Positions 43,832 through 52,543 of a stretch of 64,000 bases of DNA are shown here, in pieces. Numbering within the stretch: the stretch's first letter is position 1; the number at the start of each line of letters is the position of its first letter. The notes below the pieces were generated by a model. That model worked only from the letters and a program-made list of their open reading frames with translations. It did no database searches and had not been told where the DNA came from. A program made the translations under genes and the position numbers. The stretch is from Pseudotamlana haliotis. GTDB taxonomy: Bacteria > Bacteroidota > Bacteroidia > Flavobacteriales > Flavobacteriaceae. The stretch lies in NCBI RefSeq assembly GCF_008806375.1, contig NZ_WAAT01000045.1:1-64000 (forward strand), given 5' to 3'.

Positions 43832-44043
43832 ACTAAATAAATTATAATAAACAAGCTGTATTTTACGAGTTTTAGCTTTTGGTAAATAAATATTAAACTT
43901 ATTACCTAACATTTCGTCTTTCTCGTTTATTGTTAATTAAAACCTCACCAACAATACAAGAAAACGGCATGATATTAAAAAGAACCTCTGAAAAATAAAA
44001 AAAACACCTATTTTTAAGCACCAATCGCTTACATCAAAATTAA

Positions 44044-46551
44044 ATGGGATTATTTCAAGTTTCTGTATTAAAAAACCAACTACAATTACAAGATCAAACT
44101 AAGGTTACAAAGGCGTATTCTAAATACACAAAGTACTTTTTAAACCCTACAATTCAAGAAAACATTAGAGCTTCTAAAGAAGAAGAATATCAAGGTATTT
44201 TTTTAACTGAGCTTTTTGTAAAAATTTTAGACTATACTTTAAAACCTAATGCCAATTTTAACTTAGTTGCAGAATATAAAAACCAAACCAATTCTAGAAA
44301 AGCAGATGGCGCCATTTTAATTGGAGATATCGCTATTGGTGTTATCGAGTTAAAAGGTACAAATACTAAAGATTTAGAAAGCATACGTAAACAAGCCTTT
44401 GATTATAAAGCCAATCAAAAAAACTGTACCTATGTTATTACATCTAATTTTGAAAAACTTAGGTTTTATATAAATGATGCCACCGAGTTTGAAGAGTTTA
44501 ATTTATTTGAACTGACACTAGAGCGATTTTCTTTGCTGTATTTATGTCTTCAAAAAGACAATATTATAAACAACATTCCTTTAAACATAAAAGAATCATC
44601 AGTTGTTGTAGAAGAACAAATTACAAAACAATTCTATAAAGATTATTCTGTTTTTAAACGTGAATTATACCGTGATTTAGTAAAGCAAAACGCTAAACGA
44701 CTTAAACAAAACAACAGTATTTCGAGTACTAATGTAGATGAAGCAACTGCGGACGAACTAAAAGCACTCGAAAAAAATGTAAAGCTTACCCTATTTAAAA
44801 AGTCGCAAAAATTAATAGACCGTTATCTCTTTATTTTCTTTGCCGAAGATAGAGGCTTACTCCCCCCTAACAGTACACAACAAATACTAGACAAATGGAA
44901 AGCTGATGTAGATTTTGGAGACGACAGACCTTTATACGATCTTTTTAAACAGTATTTTAATTTCCTTGACCAAGGTAGAAAAGGAACAGCCAGTAGAGCC
45001 GAAATTTACGCATATAATGGTGGGTTGTTTAAAGAAGATCCTTTACTAGATAACCTTAGTATTAGCAACGATTTACTTTTTAGTCATACCAGTAAATTGG
45101 CAGCTTACGATTTTGAAAGCCAAGTAGATGTTAATATTCTAGGTCATATTTTTGAAAACTCTCTTAACGAAATTGAAAGCGTAAATGCCGAAATTGAAGG
45201 TGCCGATTTCGATAAACAAAAATCTAAACGTAAAAAAGATGGGGTTTTCTATACACCAAAATATATTACAAAATACATTGTAGAAAATACCATAGGTAAA
45301 CTTTGCGATGAAAAGAAAATAGAATTAGGCTTTAAGGAAGAAGAATATTTTAAAGGACGTAAAAACAGAAATAAAGCCACCATTGCCAAATTAGTAAACA
45401 TCTTAGATACTTACAGAGATTGGCTACTGCAACTAACCATTTGTGACCCTGCTTGTGGTTCGGGTGCATTTCTTAATCAAGCCTTAGACTTTTTAATAAA
45501 AGAACACCATTATATTGATGAGTTAAAAACTAAAGTATTAGGTGGTGGTTTACAGTTCCCTGATATTGAAAATACTATTTTAGAAAACAATATTTACGGC
45601 ATCGATTTAAACGAAGAATCTGTAGAGATTGCAAAACTCTCCTTGTGGTTACGTACCGCACAACCCAGACGTAAACTAAACGATTTAAGCTCTAATATTA
45701 AATGTGGAAACTCTCTAATTGATAGCAAAGCCGTTGCAGGAGATAAAGCCTTTAATTGGGAAGCACAATTTCCTAAAGTGTTTAAAAAAGGTGGTTTTGA
45801 TGTGATTATTGGAAACCCGCCATATGTTGCAAGATCTCTTGATGAAGGAACTAAAAAGTACATAAATAAACATTATCAAACTGCTCAATATCAGATAGAT
45901 TTATATGTTTCCTTTATGGAAAAAGGGACAGATATATTGAAAAAAGAAGGTGCAATAAGTTTTATTGTTCCAAATTCTTGGCTCAAAAACATTAAGATGT
46001 CTGATTCTCGACGATACGTATTAAATAATCTTGATTTTAATGTTATAATTCCAAATTTGGATAATGTATTTCCTGATGCTTCTGTAGATACTCTAGTCTT
46101 TGTTGCTGAAAAAAATAATAGCTCTAATCAAAATATCCAAATAATAGAGATTGCAGAAAAACAAGTTTTTTTAAAACATCATATCAATCAAAGTAGGTTT
46201 TTAAAAAATGAAGATTACATTTTTGATGTTGAAATTAGCGAAACTATTTTACCTATTATTCAAAAGGTTAGAAATGAGACTATTTCCGTTGGAGAAATAA
46301 TGGACGTCACAAGAGGTGTAAACCCTTATGATAAATATACTGGACAAAGTTCTGAAATAATAAAAAATAGAGCATACCACGCAAATTACAAGAAGGATGA
46401 GTCGTTTGTTCCTGAATTAAAAGGAAAACACGTAAGTACTTATAATTATACTTGGGATGAAGAGCACTTCATAAGTTACGGAGATTGGTTGGCTGCACCT
46501 CGACAGGAGAAATACTTTGAAGGATCAAGAATTATTTTAGAGAAATATTAG
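44044..46551 (+). CDS. Type IIG restriction-modification enzyme (Eco57I-like), N-terminal and catalytic part; frameshifted
   Basis: 835 residues of a combined nuclease-methyltransferase. The N-terminal part has a PD-(D/E)xK-type site (D88, E102-x-K104 in ADGAILIGDIAIGVIELKGT). The methyltransferase core has DPACGSGAF (~468-476) and NPPY (591-594). A TaqI-like target-recognition part begins after ~700. The frame ends at TAG 46549-46551 right after RIILEKY. The next residues expected in relatives (LGKTLVSTL, then IREQFIIDRS) follow at once in the neighbouring frame. One missing base near 46549 therefore splits the gene. Modification or specificity is probably lost unless the shift is a sequencing error or suppressed. 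It is the cargo gene of the mnmE element. Confidence 0.88.
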   Translation: MGLFQVSVLKNQLQLQDQTKVTKAYSKYTKYFLNPTIQENIRASKEEEYQGIFLTELFVKILDYTLKPNANFNLVAEYKNQTNSRKADGAILIGDIAIGVIELKGTNTKDLESIRKQAFDYKANQKNCTYVITSNFEKLRFYINDATEFEEFNLFELTLERFSLLYLCLQKDNIINNIPLNIKESSVVVEEQITKQFYKDYSVFKRELYRDLVKQNAKRLKQNNSISSTNVDEATADELKALEKNVKLTLFKKSQKLIDRYLFIFFAEDRGLLPPNSTQQILDKWKADVDFGDDRPLYDLFKQYFNFLDQGRKGTASRAEIYAYNGGLFKEDPLLDNLSISNDLLFSHTSKLAAYDFESQVDVNILGHIFENSLNEIESVNAEIEGADFDKQKSKRKKDGVFYTPKYITKYIVENTIGKLCDEKKIELGFKEEEYFKGRKNRNKATIAKLVNILDTYRDWLLQLTICDPACGSGAFLNQALDFLIKEHHYIDELKTKVLGGGLQFPDIENTILENNIYGIDLNEESVEIAKLSLWLRTAQPRRKLNDLSSNIKCGNSLIDSKAVAGDKAFNWEAQFPKVFKKGGFDVIIGNPPYVARSLDEGTKKYINKHYQTAQYQIDLYVSFMEKGTDILKKEGAISFIVPNSWLKNIKMSDSRRYVLNNLDFNVIIPNLDNVFPDASVDTLVFVAEKNNSSNQNIQIIEIAEKQVFLKHHINQSRFLKNEDYIFDVEISETILPIIQKVRNETISVGEIMDVTRGVNPYDKYTGQSSEIIKNRAYHANYKKDESFVPELKGKHVSTYNYTWDEEHFISYGDWLAAPRQEKYFEGSRIILEKY

Positions 46552-46571
46552 GTAAGACTCTTGTTAGCACT

Positions 46572-47195
46572 TTGATAAGGGAACAATTTATTATTGATCG
46601 TAGTTTGTATATTGCTCGAATTGATGACGATACTCAATCTAATTTTATTATAGAATACATAATTAGTATTTTAAATTCTAAATTAATGTCATTTTATTTT
46701 CGCTATTCCAATAATGAGTTCGATACTTTGTTTCCAAAAATAAGAGTTGCAGAATTTAAAAAACTTCCTATTAAAATAGTCGAATTAGACCTTCAACAAC
46801 TAGCAAAAACTAAAGTTGATGATTTATTATTAGCAAAATCAGATGTTATTATTGTTTTTGAGAAATTTAAAAGGTATTTCGTAAAGAGTTTTTCCTTATT
46901 TAAAGTTTCACGCAAACTACAAAACTGGCACGAGTTAGGATTTGGAGAGTTCATAAAAGAGCTAAACAGAGCCGTGAAATCTAATAACAAATTACGTGTT
47001 AAAGAAGGTTTAGAGGAAGTTCCTACCCTTACCAAAAAAGATGAATTTGAGTGGTTAGACCTTTTTGAAGACAACAAAGAAAAAGCACAAGATTTACAAA
47101 ACCAAATTAACCAAACCGATAAAGAAATTAATGCTATGGTTTATGAACTATACGGCTTAAACGAAGATGAAATTACTATTGTTGAAAACAGCTAA
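46572..47195 (+). CDS. Type IIG restriction-modification enzyme, C-terminal fragment after the frameshift
   Basis: A 207-residue frame continuing the previous gene. It opens LIREQFIIDRSLYIARIDDD, then NFIIEYIISILNSKLMSFYF, and PKIRVAEFKKLPIKI, the normal end of a TaqI-like specificity domain. It closes with a helical C-terminal tail (NQTDKEINAMVYELYGLNEDE). In-frame coding extends back to at least 46548 (LGKTLVST), overlapping the stop of the first part. The only start codon near the beginning is a TTG at 46572, so independent translation is doubtful. Together 44044-47195 would form one ~1050-residue protein. Confidence 0.8.
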   Translation: MIREQFIIDRSLYIARIDDDTQSNFIIEYIISILNSKLMSFYFRYSNNEFDTLFPKIRVAEFKKLPIKIVELDLQQLAKTKVDDLLLAKSDVIIVFEKFKRYFVKSFSLFKVSRKLQNWHELGFGEFIKELNRAVKSNNKLRVKEGLEEVPTLTKKDEFEWLDLFEDNKEKAQDLQNQINQTDKEINAMVYELYGLNEDEITIVENS

Positions 47196-47382
47196 ACTTT
47201 ATTTTTTATGTTGCTTGTTGCTAAATTTGAAAAAAGTCAAGTAAATAAAGCGCTAAGACTGTAAACAATAGAGAAACATTACATCAACATTTGCCAAATT
47301 GTAATTGTTGCTCTAAAGTTGAGTTAATGTTGTTACCCCAAATACTAGCTAGCATAGTAATTAAGGCAATAACAGCAACAAA

Positions 47383-48579
47383 TCAACTTAAATTTTTAAA
47401 CAGATCTTTGCTAAAGGTATAATGACGACCTTTAAACATATTTGCTTCCACAATTGGCTTATTTTGTATTGAATAAGACATATGATATTTCAAATAAGTA
47501 CTGTTTTTAGGCTCTAGTTGATACTTAGTCTTTAAAAGTTCAGATATTTTATGAGAACTGGTTCTAATATTATTTTCAGAAAGTTTACCCACCAAATCGC
47601 CAACAGAGTACCTTAATACATCGGTATCAAACTTAATAAACTCGTCAGATAATATTTGCTCTAATTCTTTGTTTAAGAAGGTTTTATTCCCATTCATTAA
47701 CACTTCAAGTGCATAAGTATGAATCTGTTCTTTTGTAAACCACATTCTTGTTTTTCTTGGGCTTTCAATACTTCTTTTATTTATAAAATAGATAAACTGA
47801 GGTAGCTCTTCCTTTAGGGTATCCAATAAGTTAGGGTTGTCTTTTGAAAGATCAAAAGGAATAATTTTTCGCACCCAGTAGCGTATTTCAGAATTATCTA
47901 TATACACGAAATTTTCTTCATTATTAGAGCATAGAATAAATTTGCCAAAAAAGCTGCCTTCAATTTTGTCTTTCCCTTTGGCTTCACTTTTATAGGTTTT
48001 TGCCGTAGATAAGTTTTTTAGTCGTTCGCTATCTTCCTTTTTGTCTAATAATACTTCATCAACAGCAATAATCAATTTAGATGCCCAGTCTGAATTAAAT
48101 CGGCTTCTAAAGTCTTCATTATTATTAATAGTCATATTATTTTGAAAAATGAGCTTCATCCAATTCAAAAAAGTTGTTTTTCCTGTATTACGCTCATTAC
48201 TAACAAGACATAAAATTGGCAATACTTGCGAAGGATAACGCCATAAAACACTTAAATAATCGATACCCAATTCATACTGTTCACCGAAAATATGTTTTAA
48301 AAATTTTGTCGTAACTGGGAACTCACCTTCAATAAATTTATGCTCTAATTTTTCATATCGATTATAAAACCCATCAATAACCATTTTGTAGTTAGTATGC
48401 GATGGAATTAGACAAAAACCATCATATTTATCAATTCTTTTTATGAATTCCTTTCCATAATCGGTCATTAATTCATTTTTAGACCAAGGGATTATTAAAT
48501 TTATACTGTCTTCACTAAGTAGTGGTTTTGTTACGTTTTTGTAATAGGTAGTACCTATTCGTAAATATTTATCTTCCAT
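47383..48579 (-). CDS. Primase-helicase-like ATPase (DUF5906-type)
   Basis: A 398-residue protein with a helicase-like P-loop: ERNTGKTT (129-136) after PSQVLPILCLV, and a Walker B-like IIAVDEVLL (D174-E175). It resembles the helicase half of phage and plasmid primase-helicase proteins found in Bacteroidota elements, often labelled DUF5906. The C-terminal ~110 residues (KEQIHTYALEVLMNGNKTF onward) look like a winged-helix DNA-binding tail. The usual N-terminal primase domain is absent. It is likely to help replicate the excised element. It ends a leftward operon with the next genes (2-base gaps). Confidence 0.8.
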   Translation of the reverse strand: MEDKYLRIGTTYYKNVTKPLLSEDSINLIIPWSKNELMTDYGKEFIKRIDKYDGFCLIPSHTNYKMVIDGFYNRYEKLEHKFIEGEFPVTTKFLKHIFGEQYELGIDYLSVLWRYPSQVLPILCLVSNERNTGKTTFLNWMKLIFQNNMTINNNEDFRSRFNSDWASKLIIAVDEVLLDKKEDSERLKNLSTAKTYKSEAKGKDKIEGSFFGKFILCSNNEENFVYIDNSEIRYWVRKIIPFDLSKDNPNLLDTLKEELPQFIYFINKRSIESPRKTRMWFTKEQIHTYALEVLMNGNKTFLNKELEQILSDEFIKFDTDVLRYSVGDLVGKLSENNIRTSSHKISELLKTKYQLEPKNSTYLKYHMSYSIQNKPIVEANMFKGRHYTFSKDLFKNLS

Positions 48580-48581
48580 AT

Positions 48582-48896
48582 CTATACATTTACTTTTATT
48601 AGACCTAACTTACTCGTATCAATATTTTGAAATTTTGAAACAAATAAAATTTTAACAGTTACACCTTGTATGGACTTGTCTGCTTTACAAAGTTCTATTA
48701 TAGCTTTTTCAATATCATAAAGCGGTAATCTCGGTTTGCATCGATAGATCTCAATAATAACTTTAACCTTTGCTATTAAATTATCTATAATTTTACTACT
48801 TAATAGATCGTTTGCTTTTATTGACAGTAGGTCTTTATAGAGGTTCTCTAAGCTACTTACTCCCTCTGGTTGATTTATTTCCAAGTTATTGTACAT
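48582..48896 (-). CDS. Small element-encoded protein of unknown function
   Basis: A 104-residue protein I do not recognise. It is largely helical, with no Cys pattern, signal peptide or membrane segment. Segments such as SLENLYKDLLSIKANDLLSS and VKVIIEIYRCKPRLPLYDIE suggest a helical bundle. It is packed between the zinc-ribbon gene (2-base gap) and the helicase gene (2-base gap). It therefore belongs to the same transcript and may assist replication or its control. Confidence 0.6.
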   Translation of the reverse strand: MYNNLEINQPEGVSSLENLYKDLLSIKANDLLSSKIIDNLIAKVKVIIEIYRCKPRLPLYDIEKAIIELCKADKSIQGVTVKILFVSKFQNIDTSKLGLIKVNV

Positions 48897-48898
48897 AG

Positions 48899-49303
48899 CT
48901 ATTTTTTATAAATTAAAATTTGCTTAACCGCATCAAAATAGGCTCTTGATCCATCACTTCTTACGGGCAAATTCTTGATTAGAACACTTTGTCTTATTCC
49001 ATAGCCTAAGAGTTTTTGAATATCTCCTTTGGTGGCTGGCTTATTTTCTTCTTTAGTGAAGATATTTGTAACAAGGTTTGTTGCCAAGGTTCCAACCGCA
49101 GCATTACCTATTCCTGACAAACTCATATTTTCTACGGTTCGAGAATCAGCGTTTTTAGGAGCTTCGGGTAAATTTTGTCTTAATGCTTTTCTTTTTTTAA
49201 AAGCACCTACCCTGCAACTGCTACTACAATATTTCTGTTTGTGTCTTCTTTTTGGGATGTAGCTACCACCGCAATACTTACAACTATATGTGTATTTATC
49301 CAT
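48899..49303 (-). CDS. Zinc-ribbon protein with a hydrophobic middle
   Basis: A 134-residue protein. The N-terminus has CKYCGGSYIPKRRHKQKYCS followed by SSC, a CxxC...CxxxC zinc-ribbon pattern of the kind common in small Bacteroidota element proteins. A Gly/Ala-rich stretch near 63-85 (SGIGNAAVGTLATNLVTNIF) may be a weak membrane or packing helix. The rest is unrecognised. It precedes the 104-residue gene by 2 bases and shares its transcript. Confidence 0.7.
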   Translation of the reverse strand: MDKYTYSCKYCGGSYIPKRRHKQKYCSSSCRVGAFKKRKALRQNLPEAPKNADSRTVENMSLSGIGNAAVGTLATNLVTNIFTKEENKPATKGDIQKLLGYGIRQSVLIKNLPVRSDGSRAYFDAVKQILIYKK

Positions 49304-49332
49304 TTTTCATTAATTTAACGTTAGACTTACGG

Positions 49333-49659
49333 CTATTGAAATGGATTTTGAGCTAAATACTCATTCGCTTTGTCGTGAAGTGAAGTTTTTGTCTCACGTT
49401 TACCACTTTTAATCCAATCTAGTATTTCAGATTTTAGGAAGTAAAGTTTTCCTTTCTTGTGGTAAGGAATTGCATTTTTATGAACAAGCCCATAAATAGA
49501 CCCTTTGGTCATATTTATAAATTGGGCAAGTTCATCAATAGTAAAATATACATCTTCACTATTGTTCAGGAAAAAACCTGATTCTTTTTTTAAGTTTTTT
49601 GTAATTTCTTCAGCCAGTACTTTAATTCCTTCTGCTGAAAGTTCATACTTTAAAATCAT
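49333..49659 (-). CDS. Helix-turn-helix (excisionase/AlpA-like) protein
   Basis: About 108 residues from the ATG at 49659, chosen over an ATG 39 bases upstream because the extra N-terminus lacks similarity and the shorter form starts cleanly (MILKYELSAEGIKVLAEEI). The C-terminal half is a MerR-like HTH_17: YFTIDELAQFINMTKGSIYG, then HKNAIPYHKKGKLYFLKSEI. Such proteins act as excisionases or as activators of element genes. It lies upstream of the zinc-ribbon, small and helicase genes and may switch them on. Confidence 0.85.
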   Translation of the reverse strand: MILKYELSAEGIKVLAEEITKNLKKESGFFLNNSEDVYFTIDELAQFINMTKGSIYGLVHKNAIPYHKKGKLYFLKSEILDWIKSGKRETKTSLHDKANEYLAQNPFQ

Positions 49660-49828
49660 ATATTTTGTTTTAATATTTTGATTCAAAAGTAATGGCAAGA
49701 GTTTAGTATTTTTTAGCTAGGGATATGCTAGGGATATACTAGGTATTTTTCAATCCCCTAAAAAACAATAAGTTAAAAGTATTTTAACATGAAAAACATC
49801 CTAAATTATCAATAAATATTTTTAAAAT

Positions 49829-50779
49829 TTATTTCTTATTATTAAAATAACTCCCAAAACCAAATTGCAATTCATCCGCAATAGATTTCAAACCATTGTT
49901 TTCGAGTTTAACTTTTAAGCTTGTTATTTTATCTTTAGCTTCTGTTTCTTTAAATACTGAATATCCTTTATGCACTTGCTTATAGAGATAACTCTTATGA
50001 GCCTCCTTATTAAATATTTCAAACTTATCAGTAGATCCTATTATTAATACTAGTTTGATTAATTCAGTTGAAACAATTTCCTTCAAGTTTAACCTGTTCT
50101 TTAATAAGTGTAATAGTATTGCTCTTTCCTTTATATTAAATTCATTTTTAATACGGTCTTTAGTATTAACAACATCAAATGGAGCTTTATTCTTGTTAGA
50201 TACAGAGTTTTCATCTGAATCCTGTTCAATAACATTTAGTATTGCTCCCCCATTTTGAGTACTTTCAGGATATCTAATTTTTAGCATATCCTTAAACTCT
50301 TCTGAACTTTGATAGCCTATTCTATCAAAGTTTTTAGCATAAAAATATTCTAATTTGCCTGTGGCATATATAAATTCATAATATTGAATGTAATTTCTAA
50401 AATGATTTTCAGTTAGATCAATTGATTGCTGCTCTGCCAGTTTTTTAATAAAAAGCTCGTAATCTAAGTTTTGCTGCTTTATAAATTCATTTTTTATTTG
50501 ATTACTCAAGACAAAAGATATTATTTCATCAAAAGCTAAGTCATTGTCGATTAATGAATAGCGTTTTTCAAATATTTCATAACAACTATATAAACCTGTT
50601 TTTTTAAATTCTTCAATGATTTTAGTTTGACTTTCATTTAATCCTTTAAGAACATTCTTAAACTCAGTATCAAAATTACTTTTATTTGACTTGGCTAATT
50701 TTAGTGCTTCTAAAGTATTATTTTTTATAGCCTCCCATGTGTAATTATATTGTTCTTTATATATTTTAAGATAATCCAT
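49829..50779 (-). CDS. Element-encoded protein of unknown function
   Basis: A 316-residue protein whose family I do not recognise. It is highly helical and charged (Lys, Glu, Asn), with no signal peptide or catalytic motif. A C-terminal region (KERAILLHLLKNRLNLKEIV) followed by a conserved-looking HKSYLYKQVHKGYSVFKETE may form a small DNA-binding or coiled-coil unit, as in regulatory proteins of Bacteroidota conjugative elements, but that is a guess. Its start overlaps the end of the integrase gene by 14 bases, so it is translated with the integrase and may influence integration. Confidence 0.6.
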   Translation of the reverse strand: MDYLKIYKEQYNYTWEAIKNNTLEALKLAKSNKSNFDTEFKNVLKGLNESQTKIIEEFKKTGLYSCYEIFEKRYSLIDNDLAFDEIISFVLSNQIKNEFIKQQNLDYELFIKKLAEQQSIDLTENHFRNYIQYYEFIYATGKLEYFYAKNFDRIGYQSSEEFKDMLKIRYPESTQNGGAILNVIEQDSDENSVSNKNKAPFDVVNTKDRIKNEFNIKERAILLHLLKNRLNLKEIVSTELIKLVLIIGSTDKFEIFNKEAHKSYLYKQVHKGYSVFKETEAKDKITSLKVKLENNGLKSIADELQFGFGSYFNNKK

Positions 50780-51908
50780 CTAAATCTAAATTAATTCTGT
50801 TAGCTGCTTCAATTTTATTTTTATCCATAACCTTAGTGTAAATCTGAGTAGTAGATAAGTTTTTATGTCCTAGTAATTTTGATACCGTGTAAATGTCTGT
50901 ACCATTAGCCAGTTGCAAAGTAGCGTAACTATGACGAAAGTTATGGAATGATATTTTTTTACGAATTCCTGACCGTATAATCCATTCTTTTAATGGTCTT
51001 GTTATTTGAGTATATTTTATGTTAGTGAAAACTTGTCCTCTAGTAGTACCTTGTATTTTTAAAAGGGTATAAGCCGTATCAGATATTGGATGATTATTAA
51101 TGTTACCAGTTTTTTGTTCTGTTAGCTTTATGTAATATCCTTGGTGCTTATCTTTATAGACAGACTCCCATTTTAAACTTATAATATCAGAAAAACGAAA
51201 CCCTGTTAAGGCAGCAAAAAATGTTAAGTGCTTAATTTTTTCTATTTTAACTTCTGTTTTCCACAGTAAGTCCAATTCCTCTTCTGTTAGGTATTCTCTA
51301 TGTGTTTGCTCTTCCTTTATATATACAGCTTCATCTGCTAAATTGGTTGGTATTAAACTTCTTTTGTATGCTTGCTTTAATACTGAAATAAAATGTTTAT
51401 AATAAGTAGAAGCTGTATTAATGGCTAGTTTTTGTGTATTCTTAACTCTAAGATTATTTACCGTTAATAAATACTCACGATATTTCTTAACATGATTATC
51501 ATTTAACTGATGGGTTTTGATTTCTCCACCAATGAAGTCCTTAAAATAATTAAATGAAGATTTCCATGCTAAATAGTTTGAGTAACTACCCCTATTTCGT
51601 CTTTCTAACACAACGCTGTCATAAAAGGCATTAAAACTAACGTTTAGATTAATGTTTTCTTTAAATCCAAACTCCTTATCCCTCCATTGTACCAAACGTT
51701 TAGCTCTGACGATTTCCGCAAACTCAATAGTTTTTTTATTATGTGTCCTTTCTGCTTCATCTTTAGGCTTTGCATAAATCTGCAATTTTAAAAACTCACG
51801 TCTTGTAGGCTTACCTGTTTTGGGGCTTATAATGGGAGAAGAATAATCAAGATAAAGACTCAATTTATCATTCGCTAATTTCTTTTTTCGCACCGTTATA
51901 TTCGCCAT
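50766..51908 (-). CDS. Tyrosine-type site-specific integrase
   Basis: A 380-residue recombinase. The N-terminal arm-binding part (~1-75) and SAM-like core-binding part (~95-190) precede a catalytic domain. The active-site residues are R238 in TGFRFSD, K266 in EQKTG, H322 and R325 in FHNFRHSY, H348 in LGHKN and Y357 in IYTKV. All are in place, so the enzyme should be active. It should catalyse insertion of the element at the mnmE 3' end. It lies 2 bases after the excisionase-like HTH gene and overlaps the unknown downstream gene. Confidence 0.95.
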   Translation of the reverse strand: MANITVRKKKLANDKLSLYLDYSSPIISPKTGKPTRREFLKLQIYAKPKDEAERTHNKKTIEFAEIVRAKRLVQWRDKEFGFKENINLNVSFNAFYDSVVLERRNRGSYSNYLAWKSSFNYFKDFIGGEIKTHQLNDNHVKKYREYLLTVNNLRVKNTQKLAINTASTYYKHFISVLKQAYKRSLIPTNLADEAVYIKEEQTHREYLTEEELDLLWKTEVKIEKIKHLTFFAALTGFRFSDIISLKWESVYKDKHQGYYIKLTEQKTGNINNHPISDTAYTLLKIQGTTRGQVFTNIKYTQITRPLKEWIIRSGIRKKISFHNFRHSYATLQLANGTDIYTVSKLLGHKNLSTTQIYTKVMDKNKIEAANRINLDLDGLS

Positions 51909-51910
51909 AA

Positions 51911-52279
51911 TTAACTGTATTTAACTTTAATCAGTAATTTTTCTATATCAGACTTTCTTATGCGTATTAATCTTTCGGAAAGGTTTGAGGCTTCGAGTTT
52001 TCCCAGTTCGATTAATCTGTAAACAGACCGCTTTGAAATACTTAACAATGTTGCAGCTTCTTTTACTGTTAAATAATCCTTTGCTTGAATCATTTCTAAG
52101 GGTTGAAGCTTGATCTTTAAAGTTTGTGTATTCGATTTTTTAATCTTACTCTTTCGGGTTCTTTTCTTATAAGCAACATTCGCACATTTAAGCCCACAAA
52201 AACGAGTAACAGTTGTCTTAGCAATAAAGGTTTTATTGCAATTTTCACATATTCTTTCAATTCTAATATTAGAACTCAT
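51911..52279 (-). CDS. Zinc-finger and HTH (excisionase-like) protein
   Basis: A 122-residue protein. The N-terminal Cys pattern CENCNKTF...FCGLKC is a small zinc ribbon. The C-terminal HTH_17 domain has [20 protein letters not shown], then [17 protein letters not shown]. Similar proteins are excisionases or regulators of integrative elements. It is the first gene of the integrase operon. An inverted repeat (52295-52349) just upstream may be its own operator. It lies closest to the right att site. Confidence 0.88.
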   Translation of the reverse strand: MSSNIRIERICENCNKTFIAKTTVTRFCGLKCANVAYKKRTRKSKIKKSNTQTLKIKLQPLEMIQAKDYLTVKEAATLLSISKRSVYRLIELGKLEASNLSERLIRIRKSDIEKLLIKVKYS

Positions 52280-52294
52280 TTGCTTTTAATAAAA

Positions 52295-52349
52295 CACCCT
52301 AATTAAGTATCATTTAGATGTAATAAGATACATTAAGTGTAATTAGGTG
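52295..52349. repeat. Inverted repeat upstream of the integrase operon
   Basis: CACCnTAATTAA-GTATC at 52295-52310 is mirrored by GATAC...TAATTAGGTG ending at 52349, with a short spacer. It lies 16 bases before the first gene of the integrase operon. It may be an operator or an excisionase-binding site. Confidence 0.5.
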
Positions 52350-52395
52350 CCATAATTTATCCAAAAATTCAAATGTAATATTAAAAATAGAAACG

Positions 52396-52416
52396 AGGTA
52401 CAAAATAGGTACAAAA
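52396..52416. promoter_or_regulatory. Right arm-type integrase site pair
   Basis: AGGTACAAAA at 52396-52405 and again at 52407-52416, a perfect direct repeat with an 11-base period. It matches the left pair at 43811-43831 in motif, orientation and spacing. Both pairs lie inside the element, near each end. Confidence 0.6.
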
Positions 52417-52522
52417 AATATTGAAAAATACTATAAACAACTAAATTCAAAAAGACTTAAAAAACTTTAAGTATCTGATTATGTTTAACTTGGTAAAATA
52501 TAGTTTAGTATTTTTTAGTGTA

Positions 52523-52543
52523 TTATTTGCCAATACAGAAATT
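52523..52543. other. Right attachment site (att), overlapping the mnmE end
   Basis: TTATTTGCCAATACAGAA followed by ATT. On the minus strand it reads TTCTGTATTGGCAAATAA, the FCIGK-stop codons of mnmE. This sequence fits the consensus known for trmE/mnmE-integrating islands (TTCTGTATTGGMAARTAA). The left copy is at 43755-43775. Confidence 0.85.

Larger units (their letters stand above)
43755..52543. mobile_element. Integrative element inserted in the 3' end of mnmE
   Basis: About 8.8 kb between two copies of a 21-bp repeat (43755-43775 and 52523-52543, one mismatch). The right copy encodes the last residues of MnmE (FCIGK plus stop), a known integration site of genomic islands such as SGI1. 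Cargo and core: a type IIG RM gene (frameshifted), a primase-helicase-like ATPase, two small unknown proteins (one with a zinc ribbon), an HTH protein, an unknown 316-residue protein, a tyrosine integrase and a second HTH protein next to the mnmE side. Paired AGGTAC repeats with an 11-base period lie just inside both ends. The gene set resembles small P4-like satellite islands with replication functions and defence cargo. No conjugation or capsid genes are present. Confidence 0.85.
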
